A DNA stretch of 60,862 nucleotides from Oscillospiraceae bacterium (GTDB lineage: Bacteria > Bacillota > Clostridia > WRLR01). Under the pieces are notes generated by a model. That model saw only the letters and a program-made list of their open reading frames with translations. It did no database searches and was not told the DNA's origin. The number at the start of each line of letters is the position of its first letter. Within the stretch, counting starts at the first letter, position 1. A program made the position numbers and the translations under genes. Location: NCBI GenBank assembly GCA_009777515.1, contig WRLR01000010.1, positions 1 through 60,862 on the forward strand. The letters run 5' to 3'. Below are positions 1 through 7,549 of the stretch, piece after piece.

Positions 1-189
1 GAGGAACTCGAACCGCTCATCAATAGGGAGGTAACTGTCGACCTCAAAGTATACGCAGCTATCTCCCTGTTTGAACTCGCCTTTCTTCGCAACGCACTGC
101 CAGCCCTTAATAACAACAAGTTCAATGAAGTCTGCGCCCGCAATAGGTTTTACTTCCGATATCTCTTGAATTGTTACTAATTTTCGCAC
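1..189 (-). CDS. RNA ligase, DRB0094-like, N-terminal part only (cut by window start)
   Basis: The minus-strand frame begins with GTG at 189, because an in-frame stop lies two codons upstream, and a Shine-Dalgarno AGGGGTG sits about 9 bases before it. It runs open to the window edge for 63 codons. The residues VRKLVTIQEI, then IAGADFIELV, KGWQCVAKKGEF and GDSCVYFEVDSYLP match the N-terminal OB-like domain that I recognise from RNA ligases of the Deinococcus DRB0094 type, which seal nicked RNA with ATP. The nucleotidyl-lysine motif (KxDG) would lie beyond the edge and cannot be checked. It lies 7 bases after the 50-residue gene at 197-349, so the two are probably cotranscribed. Such ligases often serve in RNA repair and are common in phages. 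The assignment rests on the N-terminus alone. Confidence 0.72.
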   Translation of the reverse strand, partial: MRKLVTIQEISEVKPIAGADFIELVVIKGWQCVAKKGEFKQGDSCVYFEVDSYLPIDERFEFL

Positions 190-196
190 TGGTTAG

Positions 197-349
197 TCAC
201 CCCTTATGAAGAATTTCCGGCTCAACTAGCACCTTTGGCTTGTATGTCCGGCACTCGTGGTATTTTTCCTGCTTTCTGACTTTCCCCAGGACTTGTTTCA
301 AGTGCTCTATAAATGGCTTCATCTTCGGATCGGAAATTAACTCATACAT
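197..349 (-). CDS. Small protein of 50 residues upstream of RNA ligase
   Basis: ATG at 349 to TGA at 197 gives a 50-residue product starting MYELISDPKMKPFIEHLKQV and rich in Lys, Glu and His. I do not recognise a family. It is too short for ordinary gene calling, but three things support it: a good promoter 36-64 bases upstream of the ATG, tight spacing (7 bases) to the ligase start at 189, and a frame that ends just before the ligase Shine-Dalgarno. The sequence includes a Cys (HECRTY) but no metal-binding pair. No strong Shine-Dalgarno is visible before its ATG. It may be a partner or regulator of the ligase, or a leader that couples translation. No function is claimed. Confidence 0.5.
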   Translation of the reverse strand: MYELISDPKMKPFIEHLKQVLGKVRKQEKYHECRTYKPKVLVEPEILHKG

Positions 350-384
350 TGTTTAATTCGTTTAGGGATTTTGCTTACACAAGC

Positions 385-413
385 ATTATATCGAATTTTA
401 TTCACAATGTAAA
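385..413 (-). promoter_or_regulatory. Sigma-A-type promoter for the 50-aa/RNA ligase pair
   Basis: Reading the minus strand, TTTACA (413-408), a 17-base spacer and TATAAT (390-385) form a near-consensus promoter facing the small gene at 349. Confidence 0.7.
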
Positions 414-427
414 GTATGTTTGTGAAT
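400..427. promoter_or_regulatory. Inverted repeat overlapping the -35 box
   Basis: ATTCACA at 400-406 and TGTGAAT at 421-427 form a 7-bp perfect inverted repeat, 14 bases apart. It brackets the -35 hexamer of the promoter at 385-413. This is the position of a repressor operator. The repressor is unknown. Confidence 0.45.
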
Positions 428-470
428 TGTTTTCAGTGAATATATAAAGGGTTCTCGCTCATTCTTGAAT

Positions 471-1127
471 TCATACACCATTTGCATATTTTACTGTATA
501 AGGGCAGTGGAGCATGCAAGCTAATGAACAATTGCACAAGCTTACATCCATCATGTCATCCCTGCTCGTTTGCTGCGTCCATGTAGTTCCCAGCAGGGCA
601 TGTGCATCGCAAGCATCAATGCAGACGGTACAATTCCCGCATTTTGATTCTTCGGGAGCGTGGCAAACGGAATCAAAGGGCGCGGTCGTTAAAACTGTAC
701 AAAACACAACGCCGCACCCATATTGGCTGTTGACAAGCAGGTTGTTTTTACCGATGAAGCCAAATCCTGCCATCAGCGCAATGGTTTTGTGCGGTAGAAA
801 GCTCGATCTTGTTTCGCGATGGAAACGGTTATTAATAAAGTTCGCGTTTTCTGATTGCGAAAGGCTCGGATAGCCGCTGTCAGTCAGCTTTTCAGCCAAG
901 CGATCAGCCAAAGCGTCCATATCATGCTCGCCTTTTACGAAATAATCAACTTCGCTTGGCAGCCCTTGTCTTTTTTTCGCGAGAAACTCCTGCGGCAACA
1001 CCCTCCCGAAAAAAACGGCACAGGGATAACCGGCAGTTATGCTGCCTGATAATGGTGATATATCAACGAAATAAACAAAGTCGGCACTTTCGCCTTTAAT
1101 ATACTGCGCCCATTTTTCATTGAACAT
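471..1127 (-). CDS. QueG-like double 4Fe-4S protein
   Basis: A 218-residue cytoplasmic protein. It has LPHKTIALMAGFGFIGKN (residues 112-128), typical of the epoxyqueuosine reductase (QueG) superfamily. A C-terminal pair of iron-sulfur motifs follows: C163, C166, C169, C173 (CGNCTVCIDAC) and C198, C200, C204, C208 (CNCSLACMLHC). True QueG, which reduces epoxyqueuosine in tRNA with cobalamin, is about 300-380 residues. This one is shorter and lacks the C-terminal HEAT repeats, so it is better called a QueG-like or small double-cluster protein of unknown substrate. The start ATG at 1127 has AAAGGA about 10 bases upstream. It is convergent with nothing close and divergent from the acetyltransferase at 1208. 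Family confidence is high; the reaction is unknown. Confidence 0.78.
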   Translation of the reverse strand: MFNEKWAQYIKGESADFVYFVDISPLSGSITAGYPCAVFFGRVLPQEFLAKKRQGLPSEVDYFVKGEHDMDALADRLAEKLTDSGYPSLSQSENANFINNRFHRETRSSFLPHKTIALMAGFGFIGKNNLLVNSQYGCGVVFCTVLTTAPFDSVCHAPEESKCGNCTVCIDACDAHALLGTTWTQQTSRDDMMDVSLCNCSLACMLHCPYTVKYANGV

Positions 1128-1207
1128 ATTTATCGTTTCCTTTGTATGCTTTTTATTATATTATCATAGCATTAATTAGCATAAAAAATGTCAAAGGTAT
1201 AGAAGAC

Positions 1208-1705
1208 ATGAACGATCCAACAGTATGCTTTATCGTCGAAAACAAAAGGGATTTTCTACCGTTATTGCTGCTAGGCGACGAACGGGAAAGCGATATCGCG
1301 CAGTACCTTGAGCGCGGGGACTTATTTGCCCTGTATGACGGAGATCTGAAAAGCGTTTGCGTCGTCACCGACGAGGGCGGCGGCGTTTTGGAAATTCAGA
1401 ACCTCGCAACCGACATCCGCTATCAGCGCCAAGGGTACGCGTCGCGGCTGGTTGGGCATGTAGCGAACCACTACGCCGGGCGGTACGATAAAATCATCCT
1501 CGGTACAGGCGACGTGCCGGGCATACTGTCCTTTTACGAAAAATGTGGATTTAGCATAACCCATAAAATTGCCGATTATTTCACCGAGCATTTCGACTAT
1601 CCGATTATCGAGGACGGGATAATATTGAAAGATAAGGTGTATCTTGAAATGATCATTGGCTCTAAAAATCGTACTAATATGAGGGGGGAAACATGCAATA
1701 CGTAA
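1208..1705 (+). CDS. GNAT family N-acetyltransferase
   Basis: The product is 165 residues if the ATG at 1208 is used (MNDPTVCFIV). An upstream in-frame ATG at 1142 would add 22 hydrophobic residues without a ribosome site, so I prefer 1208. The core GNAT signature is visible: LEIQNLATDIRYQRQGYASR, with the acetyl-CoA pyrophosphate loop Q-R-Q-G-Y-A, then a strand ILGTGD and FYEKCGF, the usual motif B. It is soluble and likely transfers acetyl from acetyl-CoA to an amine; the substrate cannot be told. Its last 13 bases overlap the start of the aldo/keto reductase, whose Shine-Dalgarno (GAGGGGGG) lies inside this gene, so the two are translationally coupled. Confidence 0.82.
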   Translation: MNDPTVCFIVENKRDFLPLLLLGDERESDIAQYLERGDLFALYDGDLKSVCVVTDEGGGVLEIQNLATDIRYQRQGYASRLVGHVANHYAGRYDKIILGTGDVPGILSFYEKCGFSITHKIADYFTEHFDYPIIEDGIILKDKVYLEMIIGSKNRTNMRGETCNT

Positions 1706-2862
1706 CAGACCCGAAATCGGGAAACAGGCTGTCGATCCTTGGTTTTGGCTGCATGCGCTTCCCGCTCGACCGCGAAAAAACAGAGAAGCTGATTGTCGAG
1801 GCCGTAAACGGCGGCGTCAATTATTTCGACACTGCGTACATATATGGCAACAGCGAGGCAACGCTCGGCACTATTTTACACAAAAACGGTTTACGAGACA
1901 GCGTATTCATTGCAACCAAGCTGCCGCACCAGAAATGCAAGGAATACGGCGATTTTGACAAGCTTTTTCAAGCGCAGCTTGCCCGGCTAAAAACAAGCCA
2001 TATAGACTATTACCTTATCCACAACCTCTCCGACATCGCCGCTTGGCGGAGACTCTGCGAAATGGGCATTGAAAGCTGGGTGTCGGAAAAAAAGGCCAGC
2101 GGGCTAATTCGCCAATTAGGTTTTTCGTTCCACGGCACGCAAAAAGGTTTTGTTGATCTGATAGAAGCTTATGATTGGGATTTTTGCCAAATCCAGTACA
2201 ACTATATGGACGAAAACTATCAGGCAGGCCGATCGGGCCTTAGATCGGCATATGAAAAGGGCATGCCTGTCATCGTCATGGAGCCGCTGCTTGGCGGGAA
2301 GCTGGCTACGGGGCTGCCGCCAAAAGCCATGCAATTATTCAAGCAAGCCGACCAAGATAGCACGGCGGCTTCTTGGGCGCTGCGCTGGCTATGGAACCAA
2401 CCGGAAGTTACGGTGGTTCTATCGGGGATGAATAGCATGGAACAGCTTGCCGACAACGCAAAAACTGCCGGGGCCGCCATGCGCGGGATGATGACCGATG
2501 GGGAATCCTCCGTTATCGACTCGGTAACCGTCGTGCTCCGCGAAGCATATAAAATACCTTGCACCGGTTGCAACTACTGCATGCCCTGCCCTCAAACAGT
2601 CAATATACCGGGCTGTTTCGCCGCGTACAACACATCCTATGCCATGGGTTTTTTTTCGGGCATTGTGCTATACTTGACCGGCACGGGCGCAAACCGCCCC
2701 GAAATGCAGCAGAGGCCGAAATTCTGTATAAAATGCGGCGCCTGCGAAAAGCAGTGCCCGCAGCACATTGAAATTATCAAGCAGCTAGAAGCCGTCAGGC
2801 GGCGCATGGAGCCATTTTGGTTCAACGCGGTTATTTGGCTGATTCAAAAAATCACGGGGTAG
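1693..2862 (+). CDS. Aldo/keto reductase with C-terminal 4Fe-4S domain
   Basis: 389 residues. The N-terminal aldo/keto reductase barrel holds the catalytic set D46, Y51 (FDTAYIYGN), K76 (ATKLPH) and H110 (YYLIHNL). The C-terminal part carries C290, C293, C296 and C299 (CTGCNYCMPC) plus C308, and then C345, C348, C351 and C355 (CIKCGACEKQC), as in the COG1453-type ferredoxin-fused reductases of anaerobes. It probably reduces an unknown carbonyl with NAD(P)H or passes electrons through the clusters. The start is fixed by a strong Shine-Dalgarno 5-6 bases before ATG 1693. It overlaps the acetyltransferase by 13 bases. The downstream hairpin at 2869-2901 closes the pair. Confidence 0.9.
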   Translation: MQYVTDPKSGNRLSILGFGCMRFPLDREKTEKLIVEAVNGGVNYFDTAYIYGNSEATLGTILHKNGLRDSVFIATKLPHQKCKEYGDFDKLFQAQLARLKTSHIDYYLIHNLSDIAAWRRLCEMGIESWVSEKKASGLIRQLGFSFHGTQKGFVDLIEAYDWDFCQIQYNYMDENYQAGRSGLRSAYEKGMPVIVMEPLLGGKLATGLPPKAMQLFKQADQDSTAASWALRWLWNQPEVTVVLSGMNSMEQLADNAKTAGAAMRGMMTDGESSVIDSVTVVLREAYKIPCTGCNYCMPCPQTVNIPGCFAAYNTSYAMGFFSGIVLYLTGTGANRPEMQQRPKFCIKCGACEKQCPQHIEIIKQLEAVRRRMEPFWFNAVIWLIQKITG

Positions 2863-2868
2863 ATACAG

Positions 2869-2901
2869 TATGGCGCTATAGTGTTCAATTATAGCGCTAT
2901 A
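2869..2901 (+). terminator. Hairpin after the aldo/keto reductase
   Basis: Positions 2869-2880 pair over 12 bp (one G-U) with 2890-2901, both arms close to TATAGCGCTATA. There is no T-run after it, so it is either a weak terminator or an mRNA 3' end stabiliser. Confidence 0.4.
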
Positions 2902-3069
2902 TTGGTGCAGTGATGGCATTATCATACTAACATATACCGCCACAATCGCTTTTCTGCCATTTAGTGCTATTTACAACGCATATGCAATTTATTATACTGG
3001 CAATACTTGCTACGGCAATCGAAAACGACACTAAATGACAACATTCAATAATAATGGGGGGCATAGCCA

Positions 3070-4410
3070 ATGAAATCGCTGCTACAGCCGATGTACCTGC
3101 GCGAAAGGAACGAGAGAGAGGAAGCCGAGTATCGGGCGCAACTGGATAACCTGATTTCGATGTACGGGAACGAAGCTGTTTTTTTGCCATCCCTGCCCAT
3201 TGGGGGCAATGTCCCGGACGAGGCGGACGCGGTCGTCCTGCCGCAATTGATCGGGAGCGCTTTTGGGGACAAGCACGTATTCAACGAAATAAAAAAGCCC
3301 ATCATTGTACTGACGTCGCAGTTTGGCACCGTTGAGATGTGGGACTGGGAAATTATATCCTTTTTGCGGGAAGAGACCGGCTGCACGGTGTTCTCCCCCT
3401 ACACTGTTGATTTGGCGAAAGCGATACTCCGCGCCCTTGGTTGCAAAAGCGCGATGGGTAAAGGCATACGTTTTCTTATGTTTCAGGACAGCCCTGGCGA
3501 GGGGATGCAGGCCAACATATTCAAGCGCTTTTATTGGTGGGAGGACGAATGCACTCGGCGGATGGAGGAAGCGTTCGGCATAAAGATCATATACCGCAGT
3601 TACAAAGAGCTTAACGAGAGGACCGCGGCGAAGTCGGACGATGAGGCGCGCGCCGCGTCAGCGGGCTGGCAGGTCCCTGCGGAGGGCGTCCCGGAGGGCC
3701 ATTATCTGGCGGCCGTCAAGCTATATATGGCCATCAAGGACGTCATGGCGGAAGTGGGCGAAGTCCACGGCGTTGGGGCCAACTGCCTGAACGAGTCATT
3801 TTATTCGTGCACGACGCCGTGCCTGGCGTGGAACATGCTGTTCGAGAACGATCATATCCTGTGGGTCTGCGAGGGCGACACTGTTACGCTGATTAGCAAA
3901 TTCATCATATACAGCGCTCTCCGCCGCCCCGTCATGATGACCAACATCTACCCGTTCCTGGTGGGCATGGCCGCCCTGAAGCATGAAAAGATACAAGAGT
4001 TCCCAAAAGTCCCCGATCCCGACAACCACGCCCTGGGCGTCCATTGCGGGTACTTCGGGCTGGCGCCGCAGAGTTTTTGTTCGCGCTGGACCCTGCGCCC
4101 CAAGGTTTTGGAAATCGTAAACGACAGCGCGTTGATGATAGACTGCGAAATGGCGCCGGGCCCGATTACACTGGCGAAAATACATCCAAATATGAAAAAA
4201 ATGATCATCATCGAGGCAGCCATTGACGGATATGAGCAGTATCCGGGCTCCGACTGCCGCAACGGCGCCTTGATAAGGTTCGTAAACAACAACGGCCACG
4301 AGGTCATGGAAACCCTGTGCTCCCACCATGCGTTGATCGTCGAGGGGCGCTGCACGCATGAACTGCTGCAACTGTCCAATGTGTTCGGGTTTGAAAGCAG
4401 GGTCTTGTAG
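3070..4410 (+). CDS. L-fucose/L-arabinose isomerase-fold protein
   Basis: 446 residues; start ATG 3070 with GGGGGG eight bases upstream. The layout matches the L-fucose/L-arabinose isomerase superfamily: an N-terminal Rossmann-like region (ADAVVLPQLIGSAF, IIVLTSQFGTVEMWDWE), a middle domain (VGANCLNESFYSCTTPCLAWN) and a C-terminal region (DCEMAPGPITLAKI, VEGRCTHEL). In the family, Glu and His residues around a Mn ion isomerise an aldose to a ketose. NESF and CEMAP are candidate positions, but I cannot confirm the full metal set. Many family members beside exporters or oxidoreductases are of unknown substrate. It is followed after 158 bases by an ABC-2 exporter on the same strand. Superfamily call is good, substrate unknown. 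Confidence 0.7.
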   Translation: MKSLLQPMYLRERNEREEAEYRAQLDNLISMYGNEAVFLPSLPIGGNVPDEADAVVLPQLIGSAFGDKHVFNEIKKPIIVLTSQFGTVEMWDWEIISFLREETGCTVFSPYTVDLAKAILRALGCKSAMGKGIRFLMFQDSPGEGMQANIFKRFYWWEDECTRRMEEAFGIKIIYRSYKELNERTAAKSDDEARAASAGWQVPAEGVPEGHYLAAVKLYMAIKDVMAEVGEVHGVGANCLNESFYSCTTPCLAWNMLFENDHILWVCEGDTVTLISKFIIYSALRRPVMMTNIYPFLVGMAALKHEKIQEFPKVPDPDNHALGVHCGYFGLAPQSFCSRWTLRPKVLEIVNDSALMIDCEMAPGPITLAKIHPNMKKMIIIEAAIDGYEQYPGSDCRNGALIRFVNNNGHEVMETLCSHHALIVEGRCTHELLQLSNVFGFESRVL

Positions 4411-4456
4411 AGGTACGCGGTTAGCGACGTTAAAAATACCAATAACACGATAAATC

Positions 4457-4486
4457 GAAAACCAATAAACTGAAAACCAATAAACC
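4457..4486 (+). repeat. 15-bp tandem repeat, two copies
   Basis: GAAAACCAATAAAC occurs twice with a 15-base period between the isomerase-like gene and the exporter ATPase gene. Flanking ACGATAAA/CCGATAAA look like further decayed copies. Confidence 0.55.
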
Positions 4487-4568
4487 GATAAAAAGGTTAC
4501 AGTACCGTTGTCGCCGCCGATGAAATGTAATAATATATAAAAATGCCTGTCAAAAGATGGGGGCGGCA

Positions 4569-5543
4569 ATGATAACTCTTCAGCACATAAACAAATCTTT
4601 CCGCGTAGCCAAGCGGCAAGCCGGGTTCGGGCGCGCCGTAAAGGCGCTGTTCGCGCGCGACCACGAGATCATCCATGCCCTGAGCGACGTCAGCTTCACC
4701 ATAAGGGACGGCGAAATGGTGGGCTACATAGGGCCCAACGGCGCGGGCAAGAGCACGACGATCAAGATTATGTGCGGCGTCCTGACGCCGGACAGCGGCA
4801 CATGCGAGATCGACGGGCGGACCCCGTGGCGCGAGCGCGTCGCCCACGTCCGGGGCATCGGCGTCGTGTTTGGGCAGAGGAGCCAGCTGTGGTGGGACGT
4901 CCCCATCATCGACAGCTTCGAGCTGATACGCGACATATACAAAACAGACGACAGAACATACAGGGGAAACCTATCCGAGCTTACCGGGCTGCTCGACCTG
5001 GGGGAGCTGCTCAAGACGCCGGCCAGGAGCCTGAGCCTCGGTCAGCGCATGCGCTGCGAGATCGCCGCGTCGCTCCTGCACAACCCGAAGACCCTATTTC
5101 TCGACGAGCCGACCATCGGGCTGGACGCGGTATCAAAAATCGCAGTCCGGCAGTTCATAAAAAAGCTCAACGCCGAGCGCGGCACGACGGTCATCCTGAC
5201 CACGCACGACATGCAGGACATAGAGGCGCTGACAGAGCGGATCCTGCTCATCGGCAAAGGCCGGATACTGCTGGACGGCAGCCTTGACGAACTGAAGAGG
5301 CGTTCGTCGGAACGCAAAACGCTCGTCGTCGAGTACAGCGGGGCCGCGCCGGGCATCTGCGAGGGCATGGCGCTCTCGGAGGCAAAGGAGGGGCGGCTCG
5401 TGATAAACCTCGACCCCGTCGTCATGCCCGTTTCGGAGGCGATATCGTATCTTGCGGCGCAGGCCGAGCTGCTGGACGTTTCGGTGTCGGGCATATCGTC
5501 CGAAGAAATGGTCGCCGGGCTATATAAGGAATACCGCATATGA
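4569..5543 (+). CDS. ABC-2 type exporter, ATP-binding subunit
   Basis: The product is 324 residues from ATG 4569 (MITLQHINKSF). An in-frame ATG at 4557 would add four residues but would lie inside the GGGGGCGG ribosome site, so 4569 is preferred. It has all nucleotide-binding motifs: Walker A GPNGAGKST, Q-loop FGQRSQ, signature LSLGQRMR, Walker B LFLDEPTIGLD and H-loop LTTHD. A C-terminal extension follows, as in the COG4586 group whose partners are two ABC-2 permeases (COG4587, COG3694). Those follow here at 5654 and 6537, giving a complete exporter in the cytoplasmic membrane. The substrate is unknown. The C-terminus LYKEYRI and its TGA overlap the first ATG of a remarkable tandem repeat. 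Confidence 0.92.
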   Translation: MITLQHINKSFRVAKRQAGFGRAVKALFARDHEIIHALSDVSFTIRDGEMVGYIGPNGAGKSTTIKIMCGVLTPDSGTCEIDGRTPWRERVAHVRGIGVVFGQRSQLWWDVPIIDSFELIRDIYKTDDRTYRGNLSELTGLLDLGELLKTPARSLSLGQRMRCEIAASLLHNPKTLFLDEPTIGLDAVSKIAVRQFIKKLNAERGTTVILTTHDMQDIEALTERILLIGKGRILLDGSLDELKRRSSERKTLVVEYSGAAPGICEGMALSEAKEGRLVINLDPVVMPVSEAISYLAAQAELLDVSVSGISSEEMVAGLYKEYRI

Positions 5544-5581
5544 TGGCATACGTTGCAATTAGCATGGAGTACCGCATATGA
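5540..5581 (+). other. 13-codon mini-ORF 1 in junction repeat
   Basis: Reads MMAYVAISMEYRI then TGA. Its ATG overlaps the ATPase stop as ATGA, and its own TGA overlaps the ATG at 5578 in the same way. Whether it is translated as more than a re-initiation bridge is unknown. Confidence 0.45.
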
Positions 5582-5619
5582 TGGCATTTGTCGCGCCGAT
5601 CGAGGAGTACCGCATATGA
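5578..5619 (+). other. 13-codon mini-ORF 2 in junction repeat
   Basis: Reads MMAFVAPIEEYRI then TGA, with a GGAGT ribosome site upstream (TGGAGTACC). It ends by overlapping the ATG at 5616. The C-terminal EYRI repeats the last four residues of the ATPase. Confidence 0.45.
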
Positions 5620-5657
5620 GGGCATACGTCGCGCCGATCAAGGAGTACCACATATGA
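5616..5657 (+). other. 13-codon mini-ORF 3 in junction repeat
   Basis: Reads MRAYVAPIKEYHI then TGA, after a GAGGAG ribosome site. The N-terminal MRAYVA resembles the first residues of the real permease (MRAYIA). Its stop overlaps the permease ATG at 5654. Confidence 0.45.
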
Positions 5658-6451
5658 GGGCGTATATCGCTCTGTTCCGCGTCCGCTTCATAAACGGTTT
5701 GCAATACCGCGCGGCGGCGCTGGCCGGCCTCTCCACGCAGTTTGCCTGGGGCTTCATGGAAATACTGGCTTTCGCGGCTTTTTACCGCGCGGACCCTTCT
5801 GCGTTCCCCATGGAGTTTTCACATCTTGTATCGTACATATGGATACAGCAGGCGTTTTTGGCGCTTTTCATGCCATGGGGCCTCGGCGGCGGCGCCGTAG
5901 AAACTATCGTCAGCGGCAACATATCCTATGATTTGGCCCGGCCCATGGACATATACAACCGCTGGTTCTTTGAGACGATAGCGGATAGGGCGTCAAGGGC
6001 GGCGCTGCGATGCGCGCCCATTCTCATCGTGGCTTTTATTTTACCGCAGCCGTTCAGGATGACGCTGCCTGGGGGCCTTTTCCAGTTCGCGATGTTCGCC
6101 GTTTCCGTGCCTATGGCCATGCTTACGGTAACGGCGTATTGCCTCATAGACAGTATTTCCACTTTTTATACTTTGAGCCGATACAATACGATTTTTGTCA
6201 TACTCGCGGATTTCCTTGCCGGCGGGTATGTCCCCATCCCGTTTTTCCCCGAGCCGTTCAGGAAAGTCGCCGAATTGCTGCCGTTCGCGGCCATGCAAAA
6301 TATGCCTTTGCGCATTTACAGCGGCGACATAGCGGGCATAGACGCGGCCCGGGGCATCGGGCTGCAGCTTTTTTGGTTCGCCGCGATGCTTGCCTTTGGG
6401 AAGCTGCTTATGAGGCGCTCGCTGAGGCGGGTGATAGCCCAGGGGGGCTGA
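5654..6451 (+). CDS. ABC-2 type exporter, permease subunit 1
   Basis: 265 residues from ATG 5654, with AAGGAG eight bases upstream. The longer frame that opens at 5588 only runs through the tandem repeat and is not the real start. Several hydrophobic spans are visible (for example LAGLSTQFAWGFMEILAF, ILIVAFILP, MFAVSVPMAMLTVTAYCLI and IGLQLFWFAAMLAF), about six in all, as in COG4587 permeases. It has a typical ARPMDIYN loop after the third span. It pairs with the ATPase at 4569 and the permease at 6537. Its start, unlike those of its neighbours, is the fourth copy of a 38-bp repeat, so its translation may depend on re-initiation from the mini-ORFs. Confidence 0.88.
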   Translation: MRAYIALFRVRFINGLQYRAAALAGLSTQFAWGFMEILAFAAFYRADPSAFPMEFSHLVSYIWIQQAFLALFMPWGLGGGAVETIVSGNISYDLARPMDIYNRWFFETIADRASRAALRCAPILIVAFILPQPFRMTLPGGLFQFAMFAVSVPMAMLTVTAYCLIDSISTFYTLSRYNTIFVILADFLAGGYVPIPFFPEPFRKVAELLPFAAMQNMPLRIYSGDIAGIDAARGIGLQLFWFAAMLAFGKLLMRRSLRRVIAQGG

Positions 6452-6452
6452 T

Positions 6453-6533
6453 ATGGCGATGGAAGCATATGGCGACAGGGGACATGTGCATATGGCGATG
6501 CGTAGGATATTGACATATAGCGTCGGAGGCTGA
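6453..6533 (+). other. 26-codon mini-ORF bridging the two permease genes
   Basis: ATG 6453 lies two bases after the first permease stop, behind a GGGGGG ribosome site. The frame encodes MAMEAYGDRGHVHMAMRRIL and six more residues, ending at TGA three bases before the second permease ATG. CATATGGCGA occurs twice inside it, a decayed repeat. It would carry ribosomes across the 85-base gap. Confidence 0.4.
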
Positions 6534-6536
6534 CGT

Positions 6537-7313
6537 ATGAGGCTATATTTTAAGTATTTTTCGATCCACCTAAAAAGCCAGATGCAATATAAACTAACGT
6601 TCCTCCTGAACATTTTCGGGCGGATAGTGATGTCGTTCGCAACCGTCGCGAGCGTGCTGTTCATGTTTACGCGGTTCAACGAGGTCGACGGTTTCACGCT
6701 CAGCCAAACGCTATTGTGCACATCCGTCATCACGATGGCTTTTTCCATGGCGGAGGTGTTCGCGCGGGGGTTCGACATCTTCCCCCGCCTGTTGGGCAAC
6801 GGCGAGTTCGACCGCGCCCTCGTCAGGCCGCGCGGGATCATCTTCCAGGTTTTGGCGTCGCACATCGAGTTCCTGCGCCTGGGGATATTCATCCAAGCCG
6901 CGGCCGTGCTGTGCTACGCCGTGCCCAACAGCGGCGTGCAGTGGACCTGGGATAAAGTACTGACGCTTTTCATGATGATTGCATGCGGTTCAGTCGTATT
7001 TTTCGGCCTGTACATCACATACGCGTCGTTCGCCTTCTTTACCACCGAGGGGCTGGAGTTTATGAACATCCTGACATACGGCGGGCGCGAGTTCGGGCGC
7101 TACCCGTTTGTCATATACGGCGGCGGCGTCTTGAAGTTCCTCACATATGTGGTACCGCTGGCGCTGTTCCAGTACTACCCGCTCCTGTACCTGCTGGACA
7201 GGGAGCGGGGCGCGCAGTACATGTTCGCCCCGCTGCTCGGGCTTGTGTTTTTGCTGCCATGCTACGCGTTCTTCCGCATCGGCCTGCGCCGGTACAAATC
7301 CACCGGATCGTGA
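6537..7313 (+). CDS. ABC-2 type exporter, permease subunit 2
   Basis: 258 residues from ATG 6537, with CGGAGG seven bases upstream. It is hydrophobic with about six spans (LLNIFGRIVMSFATVASVLF, TSVITMAFSMAEVFA, IFIQAAAVLCYAV, LFMMIACGSVVFFGLYIT and MFAPLLGLVFLLPCYAFF). The FDRALVRP segment is characteristic of COG3694 permeases. It makes a heteromeric channel with the product of 5654, powered by the ATPase of 4569. The operon may continue to the oxidoreductase at 7550 after a repeat-bearing gap of 236 bases. Confidence 0.88.
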   Translation: MRLYFKYFSIHLKSQMQYKLTFLLNIFGRIVMSFATVASVLFMFTRFNEVDGFTLSQTLLCTSVITMAFSMAEVFARGFDIFPRLLGNGEFDRALVRPRGIIFQVLASHIEFLRLGIFIQAAAVLCYAVPNSGVQWTWDKVLTLFMMIACGSVVFFGLYITYASFAFFTTEGLEFMNILTYGGREFGRYPFVIYGGGVLKFLTYVVPLALFQYYPLLYLLDRERGAQYMFAPLLGLVFLLPCYAFFRIGLRRYKSTGS

Positions 7314-7346
7314 CGCGCCATTTTACGCCAATATTATTAGTGCGCA

Positions 7347-7440
7347 GTCTGTTCATAGCTTTTGTTATGGATGGAACATCAATGCATGGCTTTTAATATG
7401 GATGGATCATTTGTGCGTGGCCTTTTATATGGATAGATCA
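7347..7440 (+). repeat. 31-bp tandem repeat, about three copies
   Basis: TATGG marks recur at 7366, 7397 and 7428, exactly 31 bases apart. Each is followed by ATGGATCAT or a variant and preceded by CATGGCTTTT or a variant. The repeat fills the gap after the second permease gene. Confidence 0.7.
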
Positions 7441-7549
7441 TAAGTTAAAGGGTGCAAAAATGGCTATACCGCTATCTATATAATAATGATATAGTCTATA
7501 TGAATATTATTTCATATATATCTTCATTTGAAAGGATGGTTGCGGATCT

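Larger units (their letters stand above)
5526..5677 (+). repeat. Four 38-bp tandem copies of a stop/ribosome-site/start junction
   Basis: ATG codons fall at 5540, 5578, 5616 and 5654, exactly 38 bases apart. Each is preceded by a copy of AAGGAGTACCGCAT or a close variant and followed by a copy of GAGGGCATACGTCGC. The first copy is the end of the ATPase gene and the last is the true start of the permease, so the gene junction itself has been duplicated to four copies. As 38 is not a multiple of three, each copy shifts frame, and stops occur so that each frame ends just past the next ATG. Confidence 0.9.

Noticed and set aside
5588..5653. N-terminal extension of the ABC-2 permease
   Set aside because: It reads through the 38-bp repeat; ATG 5654 has AAGGAG at good spacing and gives the conserved N-terminus.
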